The translations under genes and the position numbers were made by a program. From a bacterium (lineage in GTDB: Bacteria; Planctomycetota; Planctomycetia; Pirellulales; Pirellulaceae), in the NCBI GenBank assembly GCA_030430075.1, contig JAUIGN010000018.1:1-64000 (forward strand): 64,000 bases of DNA, read 5' to 3'. The notes under the pieces were generated by a model that did no database searches, was not told the origin of the DNA, and saw only the letters and a list, made by a program, of their open reading frames with translations. The stretch's first letter is position 1, and each line of letters starts with the position of its first letter. Positions 49,695 through 58,807 of this stretch are shown here, piece by piece.

Positions 49695-52600
49695 TTGAAA
49701 GCGATCGCCTATTTGTTGTTGACCGTTGCCGCATCCCTGGGGCTGGCTTGGAATCAGACCGCGGCCGCACAGTTGGCCCTCATGCAACTCGCGCACACGG
49801 CGGCGGCCGTTGGGCAGTCGTCACCGTCCGGCGGCGAGTTTCCCACCGGGCAGCCGGCGACCGGTTCGCCAACTGCCGGCAACGGGGCCGACGGGCGAGC
49901 GACTCCCGCCGGGGATGCCCGCGCCGCGCAGGCGGACTTTGGGCGTCTGCCGCCGGTGACTCCTCCCGGTCCCTTCAAGCCGGCTGGCAAGCCGTTGGCT
50001 GGAGGCCGAGTGGTTTCGCATCCCGCCAAGGATCGTGCCACTCAGTTGGTCTTTCAAGCTCAGCAGCAAATGTTGCGGGGCGAGATGGAGTCGGCTCGGC
50101 GGCTAGCCGAGCAGGCACAACGCCTGCAGGTTCCGGCCGCGGCATTCGGCCCGCAGGAGATGCGACCCTGGCAGGTGCTGATGGAGATCGAACGACGCCA
50201 GAAAGGAGTCGTGCAGGCCGGGAACTTCGTGCTTCCCAGTCAAGCACCCCGCTTCCCCGTCCAACGCGGGCTCTACAATCCGGACACGGATCCGACCAGT
50301 AACATGCAGGCCCAGAATGCTCGACCCACGCCGGCCGGAATCCAGCCGATTCCGACGCAACCGAATCAAGCACAACCGGTCCAATCGCGCGGCCACCAGT
50401 TGTTCCGTGAAGGCATGACGGCGCTGGAAAATCAGGATCGGGGCCGAGCACTCGATCTTTTCCGCCAGGCCTGGCAATTCCAGGCTGACCTCGATGTCGC
50501 CACACGCCAGCAACTCAAAGACAAGCTTGGCCTGATGAGCGTAGCTCGTGACACTACCCCCAGCGGTCGCGAACCTTCGCCGCTGGAGCTGGTGGATACC
50601 GCCCAGGATCTCTTGCGGCAGCAACTGTATCGCGAGTTCTCCAACGAAGAGAAAGTAGCCGACAAGCAGAAGACGTCGGACCCGTTTGGTGCCTTGGAGC
50701 GGATGGAACGGATGCGGGCCAAGGTGGCTGAGTCGACCTTGGACCCCGGTGCGCAGAAGCAGCTCTTGACGTTGATTGATCGGAAGACGATCGAGTTTCG
50801 GACCTACATCGACCAACATCGTTCCGAGATCGAGCAGGACGATCGCAACGCCGCCATTCTGGCTTCGATCGACCGCGACCGGGCGCGAAAATTTGAAACG
50901 CAGAACAAGATCGCCCAACTGGTCGAAGAGTACAACGACCTGATCGAAGAGCAACGCTATTCCGAAGCGGAAGTCCGTGCTCGACAGGTGCGCGCCCTCG
51001 ATCCCGATTCACCGATTGCCCGGACGCTGTTGTTGAACAGCAAATTCGGCATTCGGCGCCGCGAACTGGAAGCCATGGATGAGGCGGCCGAAGAGGGTTT
51101 CTATGCCGCCATGGCATCGGTCGATCAATCACGGATCGCGTTTGACGACCGCAAGCCGCTGGTCTTTGGCGACGCCCAAGCCTGGGGCGACCTGAGCAGC
51201 AGCAAGTACCGCGGCCGCGAGATGAAACGCCGCCGGCTATCGCCTACCGAACTGAAGATTCAAGCGGCTCTCAAGCAACCGGTCCAGGTGAAGTTCACCA
51301 ACCAACCACTCAAGGAAGTCTTGGACCTGCTGGGCAGCATGTCCAACGTGAATATCTATGCCGATCCAACCGGGCTCGGCGCGGAAGGAGTGACCTCCGA
51401 CACGCCGGTGACAATTAACCTGACCGAAGAGATTTCGCTGCAGAGTGCTCTCAAGCTGATCCTCGAACCGCTCCGCTTGAGCTATGTCATCCAGCACGAG
51501 GTGCTGCGGATTACGAGCGAAGAGACGGGTGACGCGAACGTTTACACCGACGTCTACAATGTGGCGGACCTGGTGATTCCCATTCCCAATTTTGTGCCAG
51601 GCTACAATGTCGGCTTGCCGGCGGCGATCAGCGAAGCCCACCGATCGCTCGGCTACGGCAACTCGATGCCTGCTGGGATGGGAGCCCTGACGATCGCGCC
51701 CGGCGATCTGCAAGGCAACGCGAATATCAACTCGTCCGTGCTGGCCCAGTCGAATTCCTTCGGCATGCTGCCCCGCGGCGGATCGCGGCCCTCGCAGCCG
51801 TTGGGCTACGGAACCGGCAGCGGCGGTGCCGCCCTGGCGGACTTTGATACGCTGATCGAATTGATTACCTCCACGATCGCTCCCGATACGTGGGACGATG
51901 TTGGTGGACCTGGGGCCATCGAGTCGTTTCCGACGAACCTGAGCCTGGTTATCAGCCAGACGCAGGACGTGCACGACCAGATCGCCGACCTGCTCGAACA
52001 GCTCCGCCGGTTGCAAGACCTGCAGGTGACGATCGAAGTCCGCTTCATCACGCTGCGAGACGACTTCTTCGAGCAGATGGGGATCGACTTCGATTTTGAC
52101 ATCGACGACAACGTCCACCAACTGCCGCAGGACGACTCCGGCAATAGCGTCACGATCGGCCTGGACGCCACCGGCATACCGACCGCCGACCTGGATATCT
52201 CGTTCAACCAGGGAAGCTTCGCGGCCAGCCAGCCAGCTTTCGGCGGGTACGACGCGGCCAGTGCCGCCAGCATCGGCTTCGCCATCCTCAGCGATATCGA
52301 GGCCTTCTTCGTGCTCCAGGCGGCCCAGGGTGACCAGCGGAGTAACGTCCTGCAGGCACCCAAGGTGACGTTGTTCAACGGCCAGCAGGCATCCGTCAGC
52401 GACACCTCGCAACGGCCGTTTGTAACCAGCCTGATTCCGGTGGTCGGAGACTTTGCCGCGGCCCACCAGCCGGTGATCGTGGTCTTGAGCGAAGGGACAT
52501 CCTTAAGCGTTCAGGCGGTCGTTTCTTCCGACCGCCGCTTCGTCCGGTTGACGCTGGTTCCCTTCTTCAGCCAGATCGGCGAGGTCGAAGAGTTCACGTT

Positions 52601-52970
52601 CGACGGGACCACGTCAACCGAGTCCGGCACGAATGTGATCGACCCGGACGGGAATCCAATCGCCACCGACAACATGAAGACCACGACGTCCGGTACCACC
52701 GTTCAGTTGCCGACATTCGCCTTCACGACTGTCTCGACCACCGTCAGTGTGCCTGACGGCGGAACAGTCCTGTTGGGCGGGATCAAGCGACTGCGGGAAG
52801 GACGCAACGAGCAAGGATTACCGGTTCTCAGCAAGCTGCCGTACATCAACCGGCTCTTCAAGAACGTTGGAATCGGGCGTGAATCCCAAAGCCTGATGCT
52901 GATGGTCACGCCACGGATCATCATCCAGGAAGAAGAAGAAGAAAAACTGGGAATCGAGCTGACCGAATAG
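49695..52970 (+). CDS. Secretin of type IV pilus / type II secretion system (PilQ/GspD-like)
   Basis: 1091 residues from TTG 49695, chosen because AGGAG lies about 8 nt upstream and a signal peptide follows (MKAIAYLLLTVAASLGLA, cleavage near AAAQ). Residues about 25-520 are low-complexity and helical repeat-like segments. An N0/STN-type domain lies at about 525-615 (VKFTNQPLKEVLDLLGSM, ITINLTEEISLQSALKLIL). The secretin core (about 775-1070) has LQVTIEVRFITLRDDFFEQ, VLQAPKVTLFNGQQASV, and VSVPDGGTVLLGGIKRL, then LPVLSKLPYINRLFKN and LMLMVTPRIIIQEEE. It forms the outer-membrane gate. It closes the pilM cluster and suggests that the complex spans both membranes. Confidence 0.94.
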   Translation: MKAIAYLLLTVAASLGLAWNQTAAAQLALMQLAHTAAAVGQSSPSGGEFPTGQPATGSPTAGNGADGRATPAGDARAAQADFGRLPPVTPPGPFKPAGKPLAGGRVVSHPAKDRATQLVFQAQQQMLRGEMESARRLAEQAQRLQVPAAAFGPQEMRPWQVLMEIERRQKGVVQAGNFVLPSQAPRFPVQRGLYNPDTDPTSNMQAQNARPTPAGIQPIPTQPNQAQPVQSRGHQLFREGMTALENQDRGRALDLFRQAWQFQADLDVATRQQLKDKLGLMSVARDTTPSGREPSPLELVDTAQDLLRQQLYREFSNEEKVADKQKTSDPFGALERMERMRAKVAESTLDPGAQKQLLTLIDRKTIEFRTYIDQHRSEIEQDDRNAAILASIDRDRARKFETQNKIAQLVEEYNDLIEEQRYSEAEVRARQVRALDPDSPIARTLLLNSKFGIRRRELEAMDEAAEEGFYAAMASVDQSRIAFDDRKPLVFGDAQAWGDLSSSKYRGREMKRRRLSPTELKIQAALKQPVQVKFTNQPLKEVLDLLGSMSNVNIYADPTGLGAEGVTSDTPVTINLTEEISLQSALKLILEPLRLSYVIQHEVLRITSEETGDANVYTDVYNVADLVIPIPNFVPGYNVGLPAAISEAHRSLGYGNSMPAGMGALTIAPGDLQGNANINSSVLAQSNSFGMLPRGGSRPSQPLGYGTGSGGAALADFDTLIELITSTIAPDTWDDVGGPGAIESFPTNLSLVISQTQDVHDQIADLLEQLRRLQDLQVTIEVRFITLRDDFFEQMGIDFDFDIDDNVHQLPQDDSGNSVTIGLDATGIPTADLDISFNQGSFAASQPAFGGYDAASAASIGFAILSDIEAFFVLQAAQGDQRSNVLQAPKVTLFNGQQASVSDTSQRPFVTSLIPVVGDFAAAHQPVIVVLSEGTSLSVQAVVSSDRRFVRLTLVPFFSQIGEVEEFTFDGTTSTESGTNVIDPDGNPIATDNMKTTTSGTTVQLPTFAFTTVSTTVSVPDGGTVLLGGIKRLREGRNEQGLPVLSKLPYINRLFKNVGIGRESQSLMLMVTPRIIIQEEEEEKLGIELTE

Positions 52971-52996
52971 CGAACTCGGTTTCCTGCAGACAGACA

Positions 52997-53974
52997 TCAC
53001 CGGGCCAACTGTCGCCGTAACCTGGCGACCAGGTCCGGTGTTGTCAGTTTCTTGGTTTGATTGATCAGGTGGACAAAGTTGTCGGCCAGGATCTCATCGG
53101 GGTGAATGATGTAAGCGGTGTTGCCGCCGATCTGGGAGTGAAACGAAGGCGTGGACTTGGGGTCCAACAGACGTGGTTCGCCGCCTGCGAGTGCCGGTTG
53201 CCAGCCATCGGCCGACTTCTCGATCGCCATCAAGCGGAACGTCAGATAGTCGAAGAAGGAACCACCCCGCTCCACGTCGTAAGCGGGGGCCGATGCGAAG
53301 AGGATCGGGACGGCCGCCACGTTCGCGCCGTCGATGTCGAGCTGAATGAAGGCGTCCAACTGGGGTGCATCGGGATTCGTCAGCTTGCGGTCTCGCAGCG
53401 ACGGAGGCATGGCGATCGGCCTGCATGTCGTGAATCCCACCAGCGAATACAGCTTGCCGCGCAGCTCGGGGTTGTGGCTGCTGAGCACATGAAACAGCTC
53501 GTGGATCAAGAGCCGTTGCAGTGAAGTCGGCGGCCGCTTCGTCATTCTGGCGGGCAGCACGATAGCGTTGCCCCGGCAGTAGGCGGCGTTTCCTTCCTCC
53601 TGGCCGGTCGTCTTGATCAGGAGAATGGAATCGGGAAAGGGCAGATCAAACGGCTCCATCCGTACCCGGATCGCGGCAATCGCAGCACTCACGGTGCCCC
53701 GTTCCTCATCGGTCCAGGCCAGCACTTGCCTGGCGGCAAACGCACCCACATCCTGCCCCGTGACCATCGTGTCCGTCTTCAGCCGGGCCTGACAGTCGAA
53801 ACGGCTGAGCGCGCCAAGAAAGCGGTCCGGTCCGGCCAACACGTCCGCGGCTTGGACAGTCGTCGCGAAATGCAGCTGACTGGCGTCGGTCAGGGCAATG
53901 CCTTCGTCAGCGCGGACCCCGTTGCGATTGATGGCCAGGCAGACGATCCAGAGTGCGATCGTAAGTCGATTCAT
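52997..53974 (-). CDS. Secreted HExxH zinc metalloprotease-like protein
   Basis: 325 residues from ATG 53974, with AAGGA about 8 nt upstream. A signal peptide ends near GVRADE. HELFHVLSSH (158-167) is a zincin HExxH motif with an extra His, and HPDEILADNFVHLI (291-304) offers the distal Glu294 ligand within an ExxxD-like helix. The catalytic Glu is 159. No other domain is evident. Its substrate is unknown; it could process exported proteins or act on environmental protein. It is the downstream neighbour of the propeller-methyltransferase gene on the same strand, with a 48-bp gap, and its stop is close to that of the convergent secretin gene. Confidence 0.85.
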   Translation of the reverse strand: MNRLTIALWIVCLAINRNGVRADEGIALTDASQLHFATTVQAADVLAGPDRFLGALSRFDCQARLKTDTMVTGQDVGAFAARQVLAWTDEERGTVSAAIAAIRVRMEPFDLPFPDSILLIKTTGQEEGNAAYCRGNAIVLPARMTKRPPTSLQRLLIHELFHVLSSHNPELRGKLYSLVGFTTCRPIAMPPSLRDRKLTNPDAPQLDAFIQLDIDGANVAAVPILFASAPAYDVERGGSFFDYLTFRLMAIEKSADGWQPALAGGEPRLLDPKSTPSFHSQIGGNTAYIIHPDEILADNFVHLINQTKKLTTPDLVARLRRQLAR

Positions 53975-54022
53975 GGTGATTCCTTGTCGGCAGCGATGTC
54001 GGGCAATGGCTGGTTCCGGTCA

Positions 54023-57000
54023 TCAAGGATCCGAATCCAGGGCCACCCAGGCTTTGTTCAAGTAACTGCAACGGCAACCGGCCGATGCATCGGGAACCAG
54101 GACGATCCCTCCTGCGGGCAGGGCGTTGACCCAACAGCCGGGGCGCATGCCGCCGAAGTTGGCCGTCTTGTCGTTGGCCTTGAGATCGAAATAACCCAGG
54201 GTCGCTGAACGAAACAGCAGCAGGTCCTGGGACCCGGCCAGGATGCCGCATCCGTACGAGCGTTGAAATGGAAACGGCTGCGGCTTGCCGGTGAGCAGAT
54301 CCCAGGCACCACCTTGAGCGTAGATCGTGCGGTCGTTGATCATCGGCCGGGAAGCATAATCGGCCTTGGCTTCCCAGAGCGGCTCGCCGCTGCCCGCCCG
54401 GTAGGTGCGAAGGCGGCCCCCAAGTTCCGAGTCCAAGCGAAAGCGGGTGGGCTGATAGCTCATCAGCAAGGCATCGTGGGACGCACTAAAGGCCAGAACC
54501 GTGCCGAAAATATCATCGTCGCTGCGCCATTTCACCTGTCCTGTGCGGGCGTCCAGGCAGACCAGTTTTCCCAGCGGGTGGACCTTGGTCGCCGGCTTCT
54601 TCTCGCGGTCGTGGAGGGCGAGCGGGCGGTCAATCAGAAAGACCTGGCCGTCGCCGATCGCGATGCTGTTGTGCCGAATCGAGTGCTCCGCGTCGTAGCG
54701 CCATTTGAGTTCGCCCGATTCCGGTTCGATGGCGAACAAGCTCTCGGACTCCGTGAGCAGTTTGCTCATGTCTCCACCTCGATTCACGTATCGATAGGTG
54801 ACGACATGCTCGGGCTGGGCGACGGTTCCGTAGAGCAGCCCGTCGTGGACGCCGATGTAGCCCCACGTACCGGGCTGGCCGTTCCGGCGGGGTGGCGTGG
54901 CGATCTCGCGTTCCAGGGTCCCGTCGGCCGCGGACAATCGCAGGCAACGGTGTTCGTGACGGACATACACGCTTTCGTCATCGAGGCAGAAGTTGCTGCC
55001 GGTGCCGGCCACGCCCATCAATTCGTCACCATCGTACGCTCGCAGCACGTTCGGGATGTCGTATCGCCACAGTTCGCGCCCGTTGTAGGCGTCCACGGCA
55101 ACCAGCCCGTCCAGTCCTTCGTGAAACAATCGACCCCGATGTGTCAGCGGTGCCGGCGCCCGGCCGTGACGCTGGGGAATCTCGAAGTCCACATCCCGAA
55201 ACCAGAGCATGGTCAGGCCGGGCCGTACCAACTGATCTCCACTGTTGAGTGTGTTGGCGGCGTCCGCGTACTGGTGGGTCCAGGAACCGGCTCCCTCCAG
55301 GTCTCCCCGCGTTTTCACGCGGAGTGCCTCGCGAGGTCCCAGGCAGGAGACGCCCCCGTAGGGTCGGAGCAGCCGTTGCTCGACGCCCTTAGGAAGCGAC
55401 CACTCGGACGACGCCGTCGAGCGAGCGGAGACGAGCAGGTTGGCGAAGTATTTCGGGTAGCCGGTCGCGTCCAGGCGGCGCTGATGGACCGTGATGCGCG
55501 TGCCCAGTAGCCCCGCGGCGGACAGCCGTCTGCGGGCCGCCGCGACGGCGGTCGGATCATCGTCCACGGCGATAATCTGCAGCTCCGTTTGCTCGGCCAG
55601 GGCCATCGACAGCGTGCCGTCCCCACAGCCCAAATCGAGGCAGAAACCCTCGGTTACACCGCTATTCCGGACGATCTCCGCCGCCAATTGCTGCACCGAA
55701 TCCGGTAGCGGTTGAACATCGGGGCGTGCATTCGGTAGCGGCGCCGAGACGCTCGGATCCGAGTCGTAGCAGCAGACCGTTCCGGTGTCGGTCGTCGCCA
55801 CCAACCGGCCGTCGGCGAGTGCCAGACCGCAGACGGTCCCGTCTGTTTCTGCAGTCCACGTCACGCGTTGCTGATCGATGTCGACGACCTGCACGTAGCC
55901 GCGGCCCCCGGTGATGACCTGGCGGTTGGCCACAATAAGCGAGGATGCCGCACCCTGCCCCTCGACGGACCATTCCTGTTGCAAGGCCTGCGTCTTGACG
56001 GGGTTGCCTTTCCGGTCCGCGCGCTCGACCTCCACCCAGCGATAGCCGCTGACGGTGTCCCCCACGTTACGGACGAGGCCTTGCGGCGTTACGGCCGATT
56101 CGCCGCCGCCAATCTTGGCTGCCGTGAACCCCGAGGAACCGTCGAAGCAGAGGCCGGCGTTGTAGAATCGATCCCCGGCCGCCATCAGCGCAGCGCCGCC
56201 GTTGTGGCCGTACTTCTGCAGGTGAAAGAATGCCAGCTTCCCGGTGCTTCGATCAAAGGCCGCGGGCACGGCGCGGCCGGTCGGGATGTAGAGCCGTTCG
56301 GCGGTGGCCGCCAGATACCCTTGGGCCGCGATGCCACTCTCGGCATTCGCTCCTCCATGCGGCTGCGGCATGTAGATGCTGCCGGACTGGTCGTTCTTCC
56401 ACACGATCTTGCCGCTGTCTGCATCCAGCGCGTAGAGGTAGATGCCGTCGCTGGGCCAGATTCCGGCGGCGAACAGGACCGTGTCGTCAATGACCACGGG
56501 GCCGCCTCGAGCGGGCCACTTGGAGATCAGCCGTTCGTTACCCAGAAGCGTGCGCTGGTCCGGCCCACCCTGCTGCTGCCAGAGCAATTTCCCGGTGGCC
56601 GCGTCCAACGCGTACAGGTGCCCATCGTCGCTGGCAACAAACAAGCGGTCACGCCAGCAGGCGGGTGCAAAGCGCACCGGACCCTCCGTGTAGACCTTCC
56701 ACAGCAGTTCGCCGGATTTCAGGTCGCGTGCCGTCACGGATCCATCCACCGAATCACCATAGAACAGACGGCCAGCCGCGATCACCGGCTGAAACGCGCG
56801 ATCGAATTGCATGCGGTCGCTGCGCGGCCAGGCGCGACGGGGCCGGTGCGGGGACGTCCGTTGCCATCGTCGAGCCAACTCGGGCGCGAGAGATGACTCG
56901 GTGTACCCCGTCCGTCCCGCGTCATTTCGGTACATGGGCCAGTCGGCCGTTGCCGTTCGGCCGGTCAACGCCAGGCAAACCGTGGCCAGAATTCCGAGCT

Positions 57001-57112
57001 GTTTGAGGGTCGTCTCGTTGACGGATCGAATGTACTGTCCCCCGTCCCCCCACCGGGGCGACGTCGGGAGTGCAACCATAGCGGTGATACAGCGAGGCAT
57101 GCGGTCTGACAT
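54023..57112 (-). CDS. PQQ-type beta-propeller protein with embedded methyltransferase-like domain
   Basis: 1029 residues from ATG 57112, with AGGA about 10 nt upstream. A hydrophobic stretch (about 37-50, LGILATVCLALTG) makes an export signal likely, although the n-region is long. Residues about 58-460 contain PQQ-type blades (GELLWKVYTEGPVRFAP, GHLYALDAATGKLLWQQ, IYLYALDADSGKIVWKN). A SAM-type Rossmann domain follows at about 475-600: GFCLDLGCGDGTLSMALAEQ and IIAVDDDPTAVAAARRRL. From about 610 a second propeller resumes (LVAVDAYNGRELWRYDI, LVCLDARTGQVKWRSDD). The whole frame is intact. Putting a SAM fold in an exported protein is odd, because SAM is cytoplasmic; either the domain is structural, or the protein is not exported. 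Confidence 0.88.
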   Translation of the reverse strand: MSDRMPRCITAMVALPTSPRWGDGGQYIRSVNETTLKQLGILATVCLALTGRTATADWPMYRNDAGRTGYTESSLAPELARRWQRTSPHRPRRAWPRSDRMQFDRAFQPVIAAGRLFYGDSVDGSVTARDLKSGELLWKVYTEGPVRFAPACWRDRLFVASDDGHLYALDAATGKLLWQQQGGPDQRTLLGNERLISKWPARGGPVVIDDTVLFAAGIWPSDGIYLYALDADSGKIVWKNDQSGSIYMPQPHGGANAESGIAAQGYLAATAERLYIPTGRAVPAAFDRSTGKLAFFHLQKYGHNGGAALMAAGDRFYNAGLCFDGSSGFTAAKIGGGESAVTPQGLVRNVGDTVSGYRWVEVERADRKGNPVKTQALQQEWSVEGQGAASSLIVANRQVITGGRGYVQVVDIDQQRVTWTAETDGTVCGLALADGRLVATTDTGTVCCYDSDPSVSAPLPNARPDVQPLPDSVQQLAAEIVRNSGVTEGFCLDLGCGDGTLSMALAEQTELQIIAVDDDPTAVAAARRRLSAAGLLGTRITVHQRRLDATGYPKYFANLLVSARSTASSEWSLPKGVEQRLLRPYGGVSCLGPREALRVKTRGDLEGAGSWTHQYADAANTLNSGDQLVRPGLTMLWFRDVDFEIPQRHGRAPAPLTHRGRLFHEGLDGLVAVDAYNGRELWRYDIPNVLRAYDGDELMGVAGTGSNFCLDDESVYVRHEHRCLRLSAADGTLEREIATPPRRNGQPGTWGYIGVHDGLLYGTVAQPEHVVTYRYVNRGGDMSKLLTESESLFAIEPESGELKWRYDAEHSIRHNSIAIGDGQVFLIDRPLALHDREKKPATKVHPLGKLVCLDARTGQVKWRSDDDIFGTVLAFSASHDALLMSYQPTRFRLDSELGGRLRTYRAGSGEPLWEAKADYASRPMINDRTIYAQGGAWDLLTGKPQPFPFQRSYGCGILAGSQDLLLFRSATLGYFDLKANDKTANFGGMRPGCWVNALPAGGIVLVPDASAGCRCSYLNKAWVALDSDP

Positions 57113-57254
57113 TGGGGAAAGGTCCTGTGCGAGCGGACCGGGCGGACGCAGGCGTCGCGCACGGGGATGGTATTGGAGGGCGGGAGAGTCACCGCTATGT
57201 TAACAATCGCGGAACCGGTCAACAAATTCCGTCCCCTTGGATAGGCCCAAACTG

Positions 57255-57389
57255 ATGGCTCGCTGGCCCCGGCACGCTTGGACGACAGTTTTCACGTATG
57301 GCTCGATCTTCGTGCTGTTTCCGATTTTGGCGCTGCTAGCCTATGGATATGTCAACGGTTGGTTTTCCTCGGGGGTGCCCCAAGATTAA
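57255..57389 (+). CDS. Small single-span membrane protein (44 residues), tentative
   Basis: ATG 57255 to TAA 57387-57389. The product starts MARWPRHAWTTVFTYG and has one hydrophobic span (about 15-35, SIFVLFPILALLAYGYV) flanked by basic and polar residues, obeying positive-inside. AGG lies about 10 nt upstream. It is too small for firm proof, but coding-like composition and the clean span favour it. It precedes the mannose-1-phosphate guanylyltransferase gene by 97 bp on the same strand. Confidence 0.45.
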   Translation: MARWPRHAWTTVFTYGSIFVLFPILALLAYGYVNGWFSSGVPQD

Positions 57390-57486
57390 CTAAAATGAAT
57401 GTGGGCATTGCGTATGTCGCTGCCGTCGCCGGGCGGCGGGCGATTCGAACATCCTGACGACGCGGAATAGCGGGAAGGCTGCTTGC

Positions 57487-58560
57487 ATGTTGCATTCAGT
57501 AATCATGGCCGGAGGTGTTGGTGCGAGGTTTTGGCCGGCGAGCCGGAAGGCGCGTCCGAAGCAGTTGCTGCCGTTGGTGGGCGACCGGACGATGATCCAG
57601 GATACCGTCGATCGGCTCGGCGACCTGGTCCCCAGCGACCGGGTCATGATTGTCACCAACCAGGCACTCGTCGATCCGATTGCGGACCAGCTTCCCGCCT
57701 TGAACAAGCAAGCGATCATCGGCGAACCGTGTAAACGGGACACGGCTCCCTGTGTGGGCCTGGCGGCGGCCCTGATTCAACGCGAAGACCCGGACGCCAC
57801 CATGGTCGTCATGCCGGCCGACCACGCGATTCAGACGCCGGACCGATTTCGCGATGCGGTTCGACAAGCGGCAGCGATTGTCGAAGCGTCGCCCTCCCGC
57901 CTGGTCACGTTCGGCATTCGACCCACCTACCCGTCAGAGTCATTTGGATATATCGAACGGGGTGACGCGGTGGACGACCAGGGCGGCGTGTTTCGCGTGA
58001 AGATGTTTCGCGAGAAGCCATCCAGCCAGGTCGCCGAACAGTACCTGGCCGCCGGCAATTTTTATTGGAACGCGGGGATCTTTGTCTGGAAAGTGGCCAC
58101 GATTCTCGAGGCGCTGCAGCGGTTCGAGCCCGCCATGTACGAGCACCTCGAAGCGATCGCCGCCAGCCATGACACGCCGGCCTACGCGGAAACTCTCGAG
58201 ACCGAATTCGCCGCGATTGACGGCAAGTCGATCGACTATGCGGTCATGGAACGGCATGACGACGTCGTCGTGATCGAAGCGCCCTTTGATTGGGACGATG
58301 TGGGCAACTGGCGGTCGTTGGCTCGCATGCGGCCCTCAGACGCCCAAGGCAATACGGTTCACGGAAAACACCTCGGCGTCAATTCACGCGGGTGCATCAT
58401 CAGCGGGGAAGATGAGCACTTGATCGTAACCCTGGGGATGGAGGACTGCATCGTCGTGCATACGCCGGACGCCACGCTGGTGGCCCACAAGCACGACGAG
58501 GAGGCGATCCGCGAGATTGTCCAGCAACTCCAGGAAAAAGGGTGGCGCGAATACCTGTAG
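57487..58560 (+). CDS. manC: Mannose-1-phosphate guanylyltransferase
   Basis: 357 residues from ATG 57487. The nucleotidyltransferase signature MAGGVGARFWPASRKARPKQ is followed by GEPCKRDTAPCVGLAAALI and the metal-binding MVVMPADHAI. GYIERGD, EKPSSQVAEQYLAAGNFYWN and VMERHDDVVVIEAPFDWDD complete the GDP-mannose pyrophosphorylase pattern. It makes GDP-mannose from GTP and mannose-1-phosphate for surface glycans, in the cytoplasm. It is the short, single-function form without the C-terminal isomerase domain of bifunctional ManC/AlgA. No other mannose genes are adjacent. An upstream tiny membrane ORF is the closest gene. Confidence 0.95.
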   Translation: MLHSVIMAGGVGARFWPASRKARPKQLLPLVGDRTMIQDTVDRLGDLVPSDRVMIVTNQALVDPIADQLPALNKQAIIGEPCKRDTAPCVGLAAALIQREDPDATMVVMPADHAIQTPDRFRDAVRQAAAIVEASPSRLVTFGIRPTYPSESFGYIERGDAVDDQGGVFRVKMFREKPSSQVAEQYLAAGNFYWNAGIFVWKVATILEALQRFEPAMYEHLEAIAASHDTPAYAETLETEFAAIDGKSIDYAVMERHDDVVVIEAPFDWDDVGNWRSLARMRPSDAQGNTVHGKHLGVNSRGCIISGEDEHLIVTLGMEDCIVVHTPDATLVAHKHDEEAIREIVQQLQEKGWREYL

Positions 58561-58807
58561 CAACGAGGGGTCGCGGCGAGTCGCCTGGGGCTTCGCGAAC
58601 GTGATGCGCGTTCGCCCGGCAGGAGGCAATCGGCGCCGCGGTTGCCTGCGTGATTGATACCACGTTATTCAGGAGACCCATGATCGCGTCGTGTGCAGAT
58701 TGCGTTATCCCTTTCGGCGATCGATTGCGGCCCCGGCCGCAGCGACGTTGCGGACTCCCGGACGGGCTGCGAACTTGCCGGTTGCCGCCGAGTGCACCGC
58801 TTACGCA

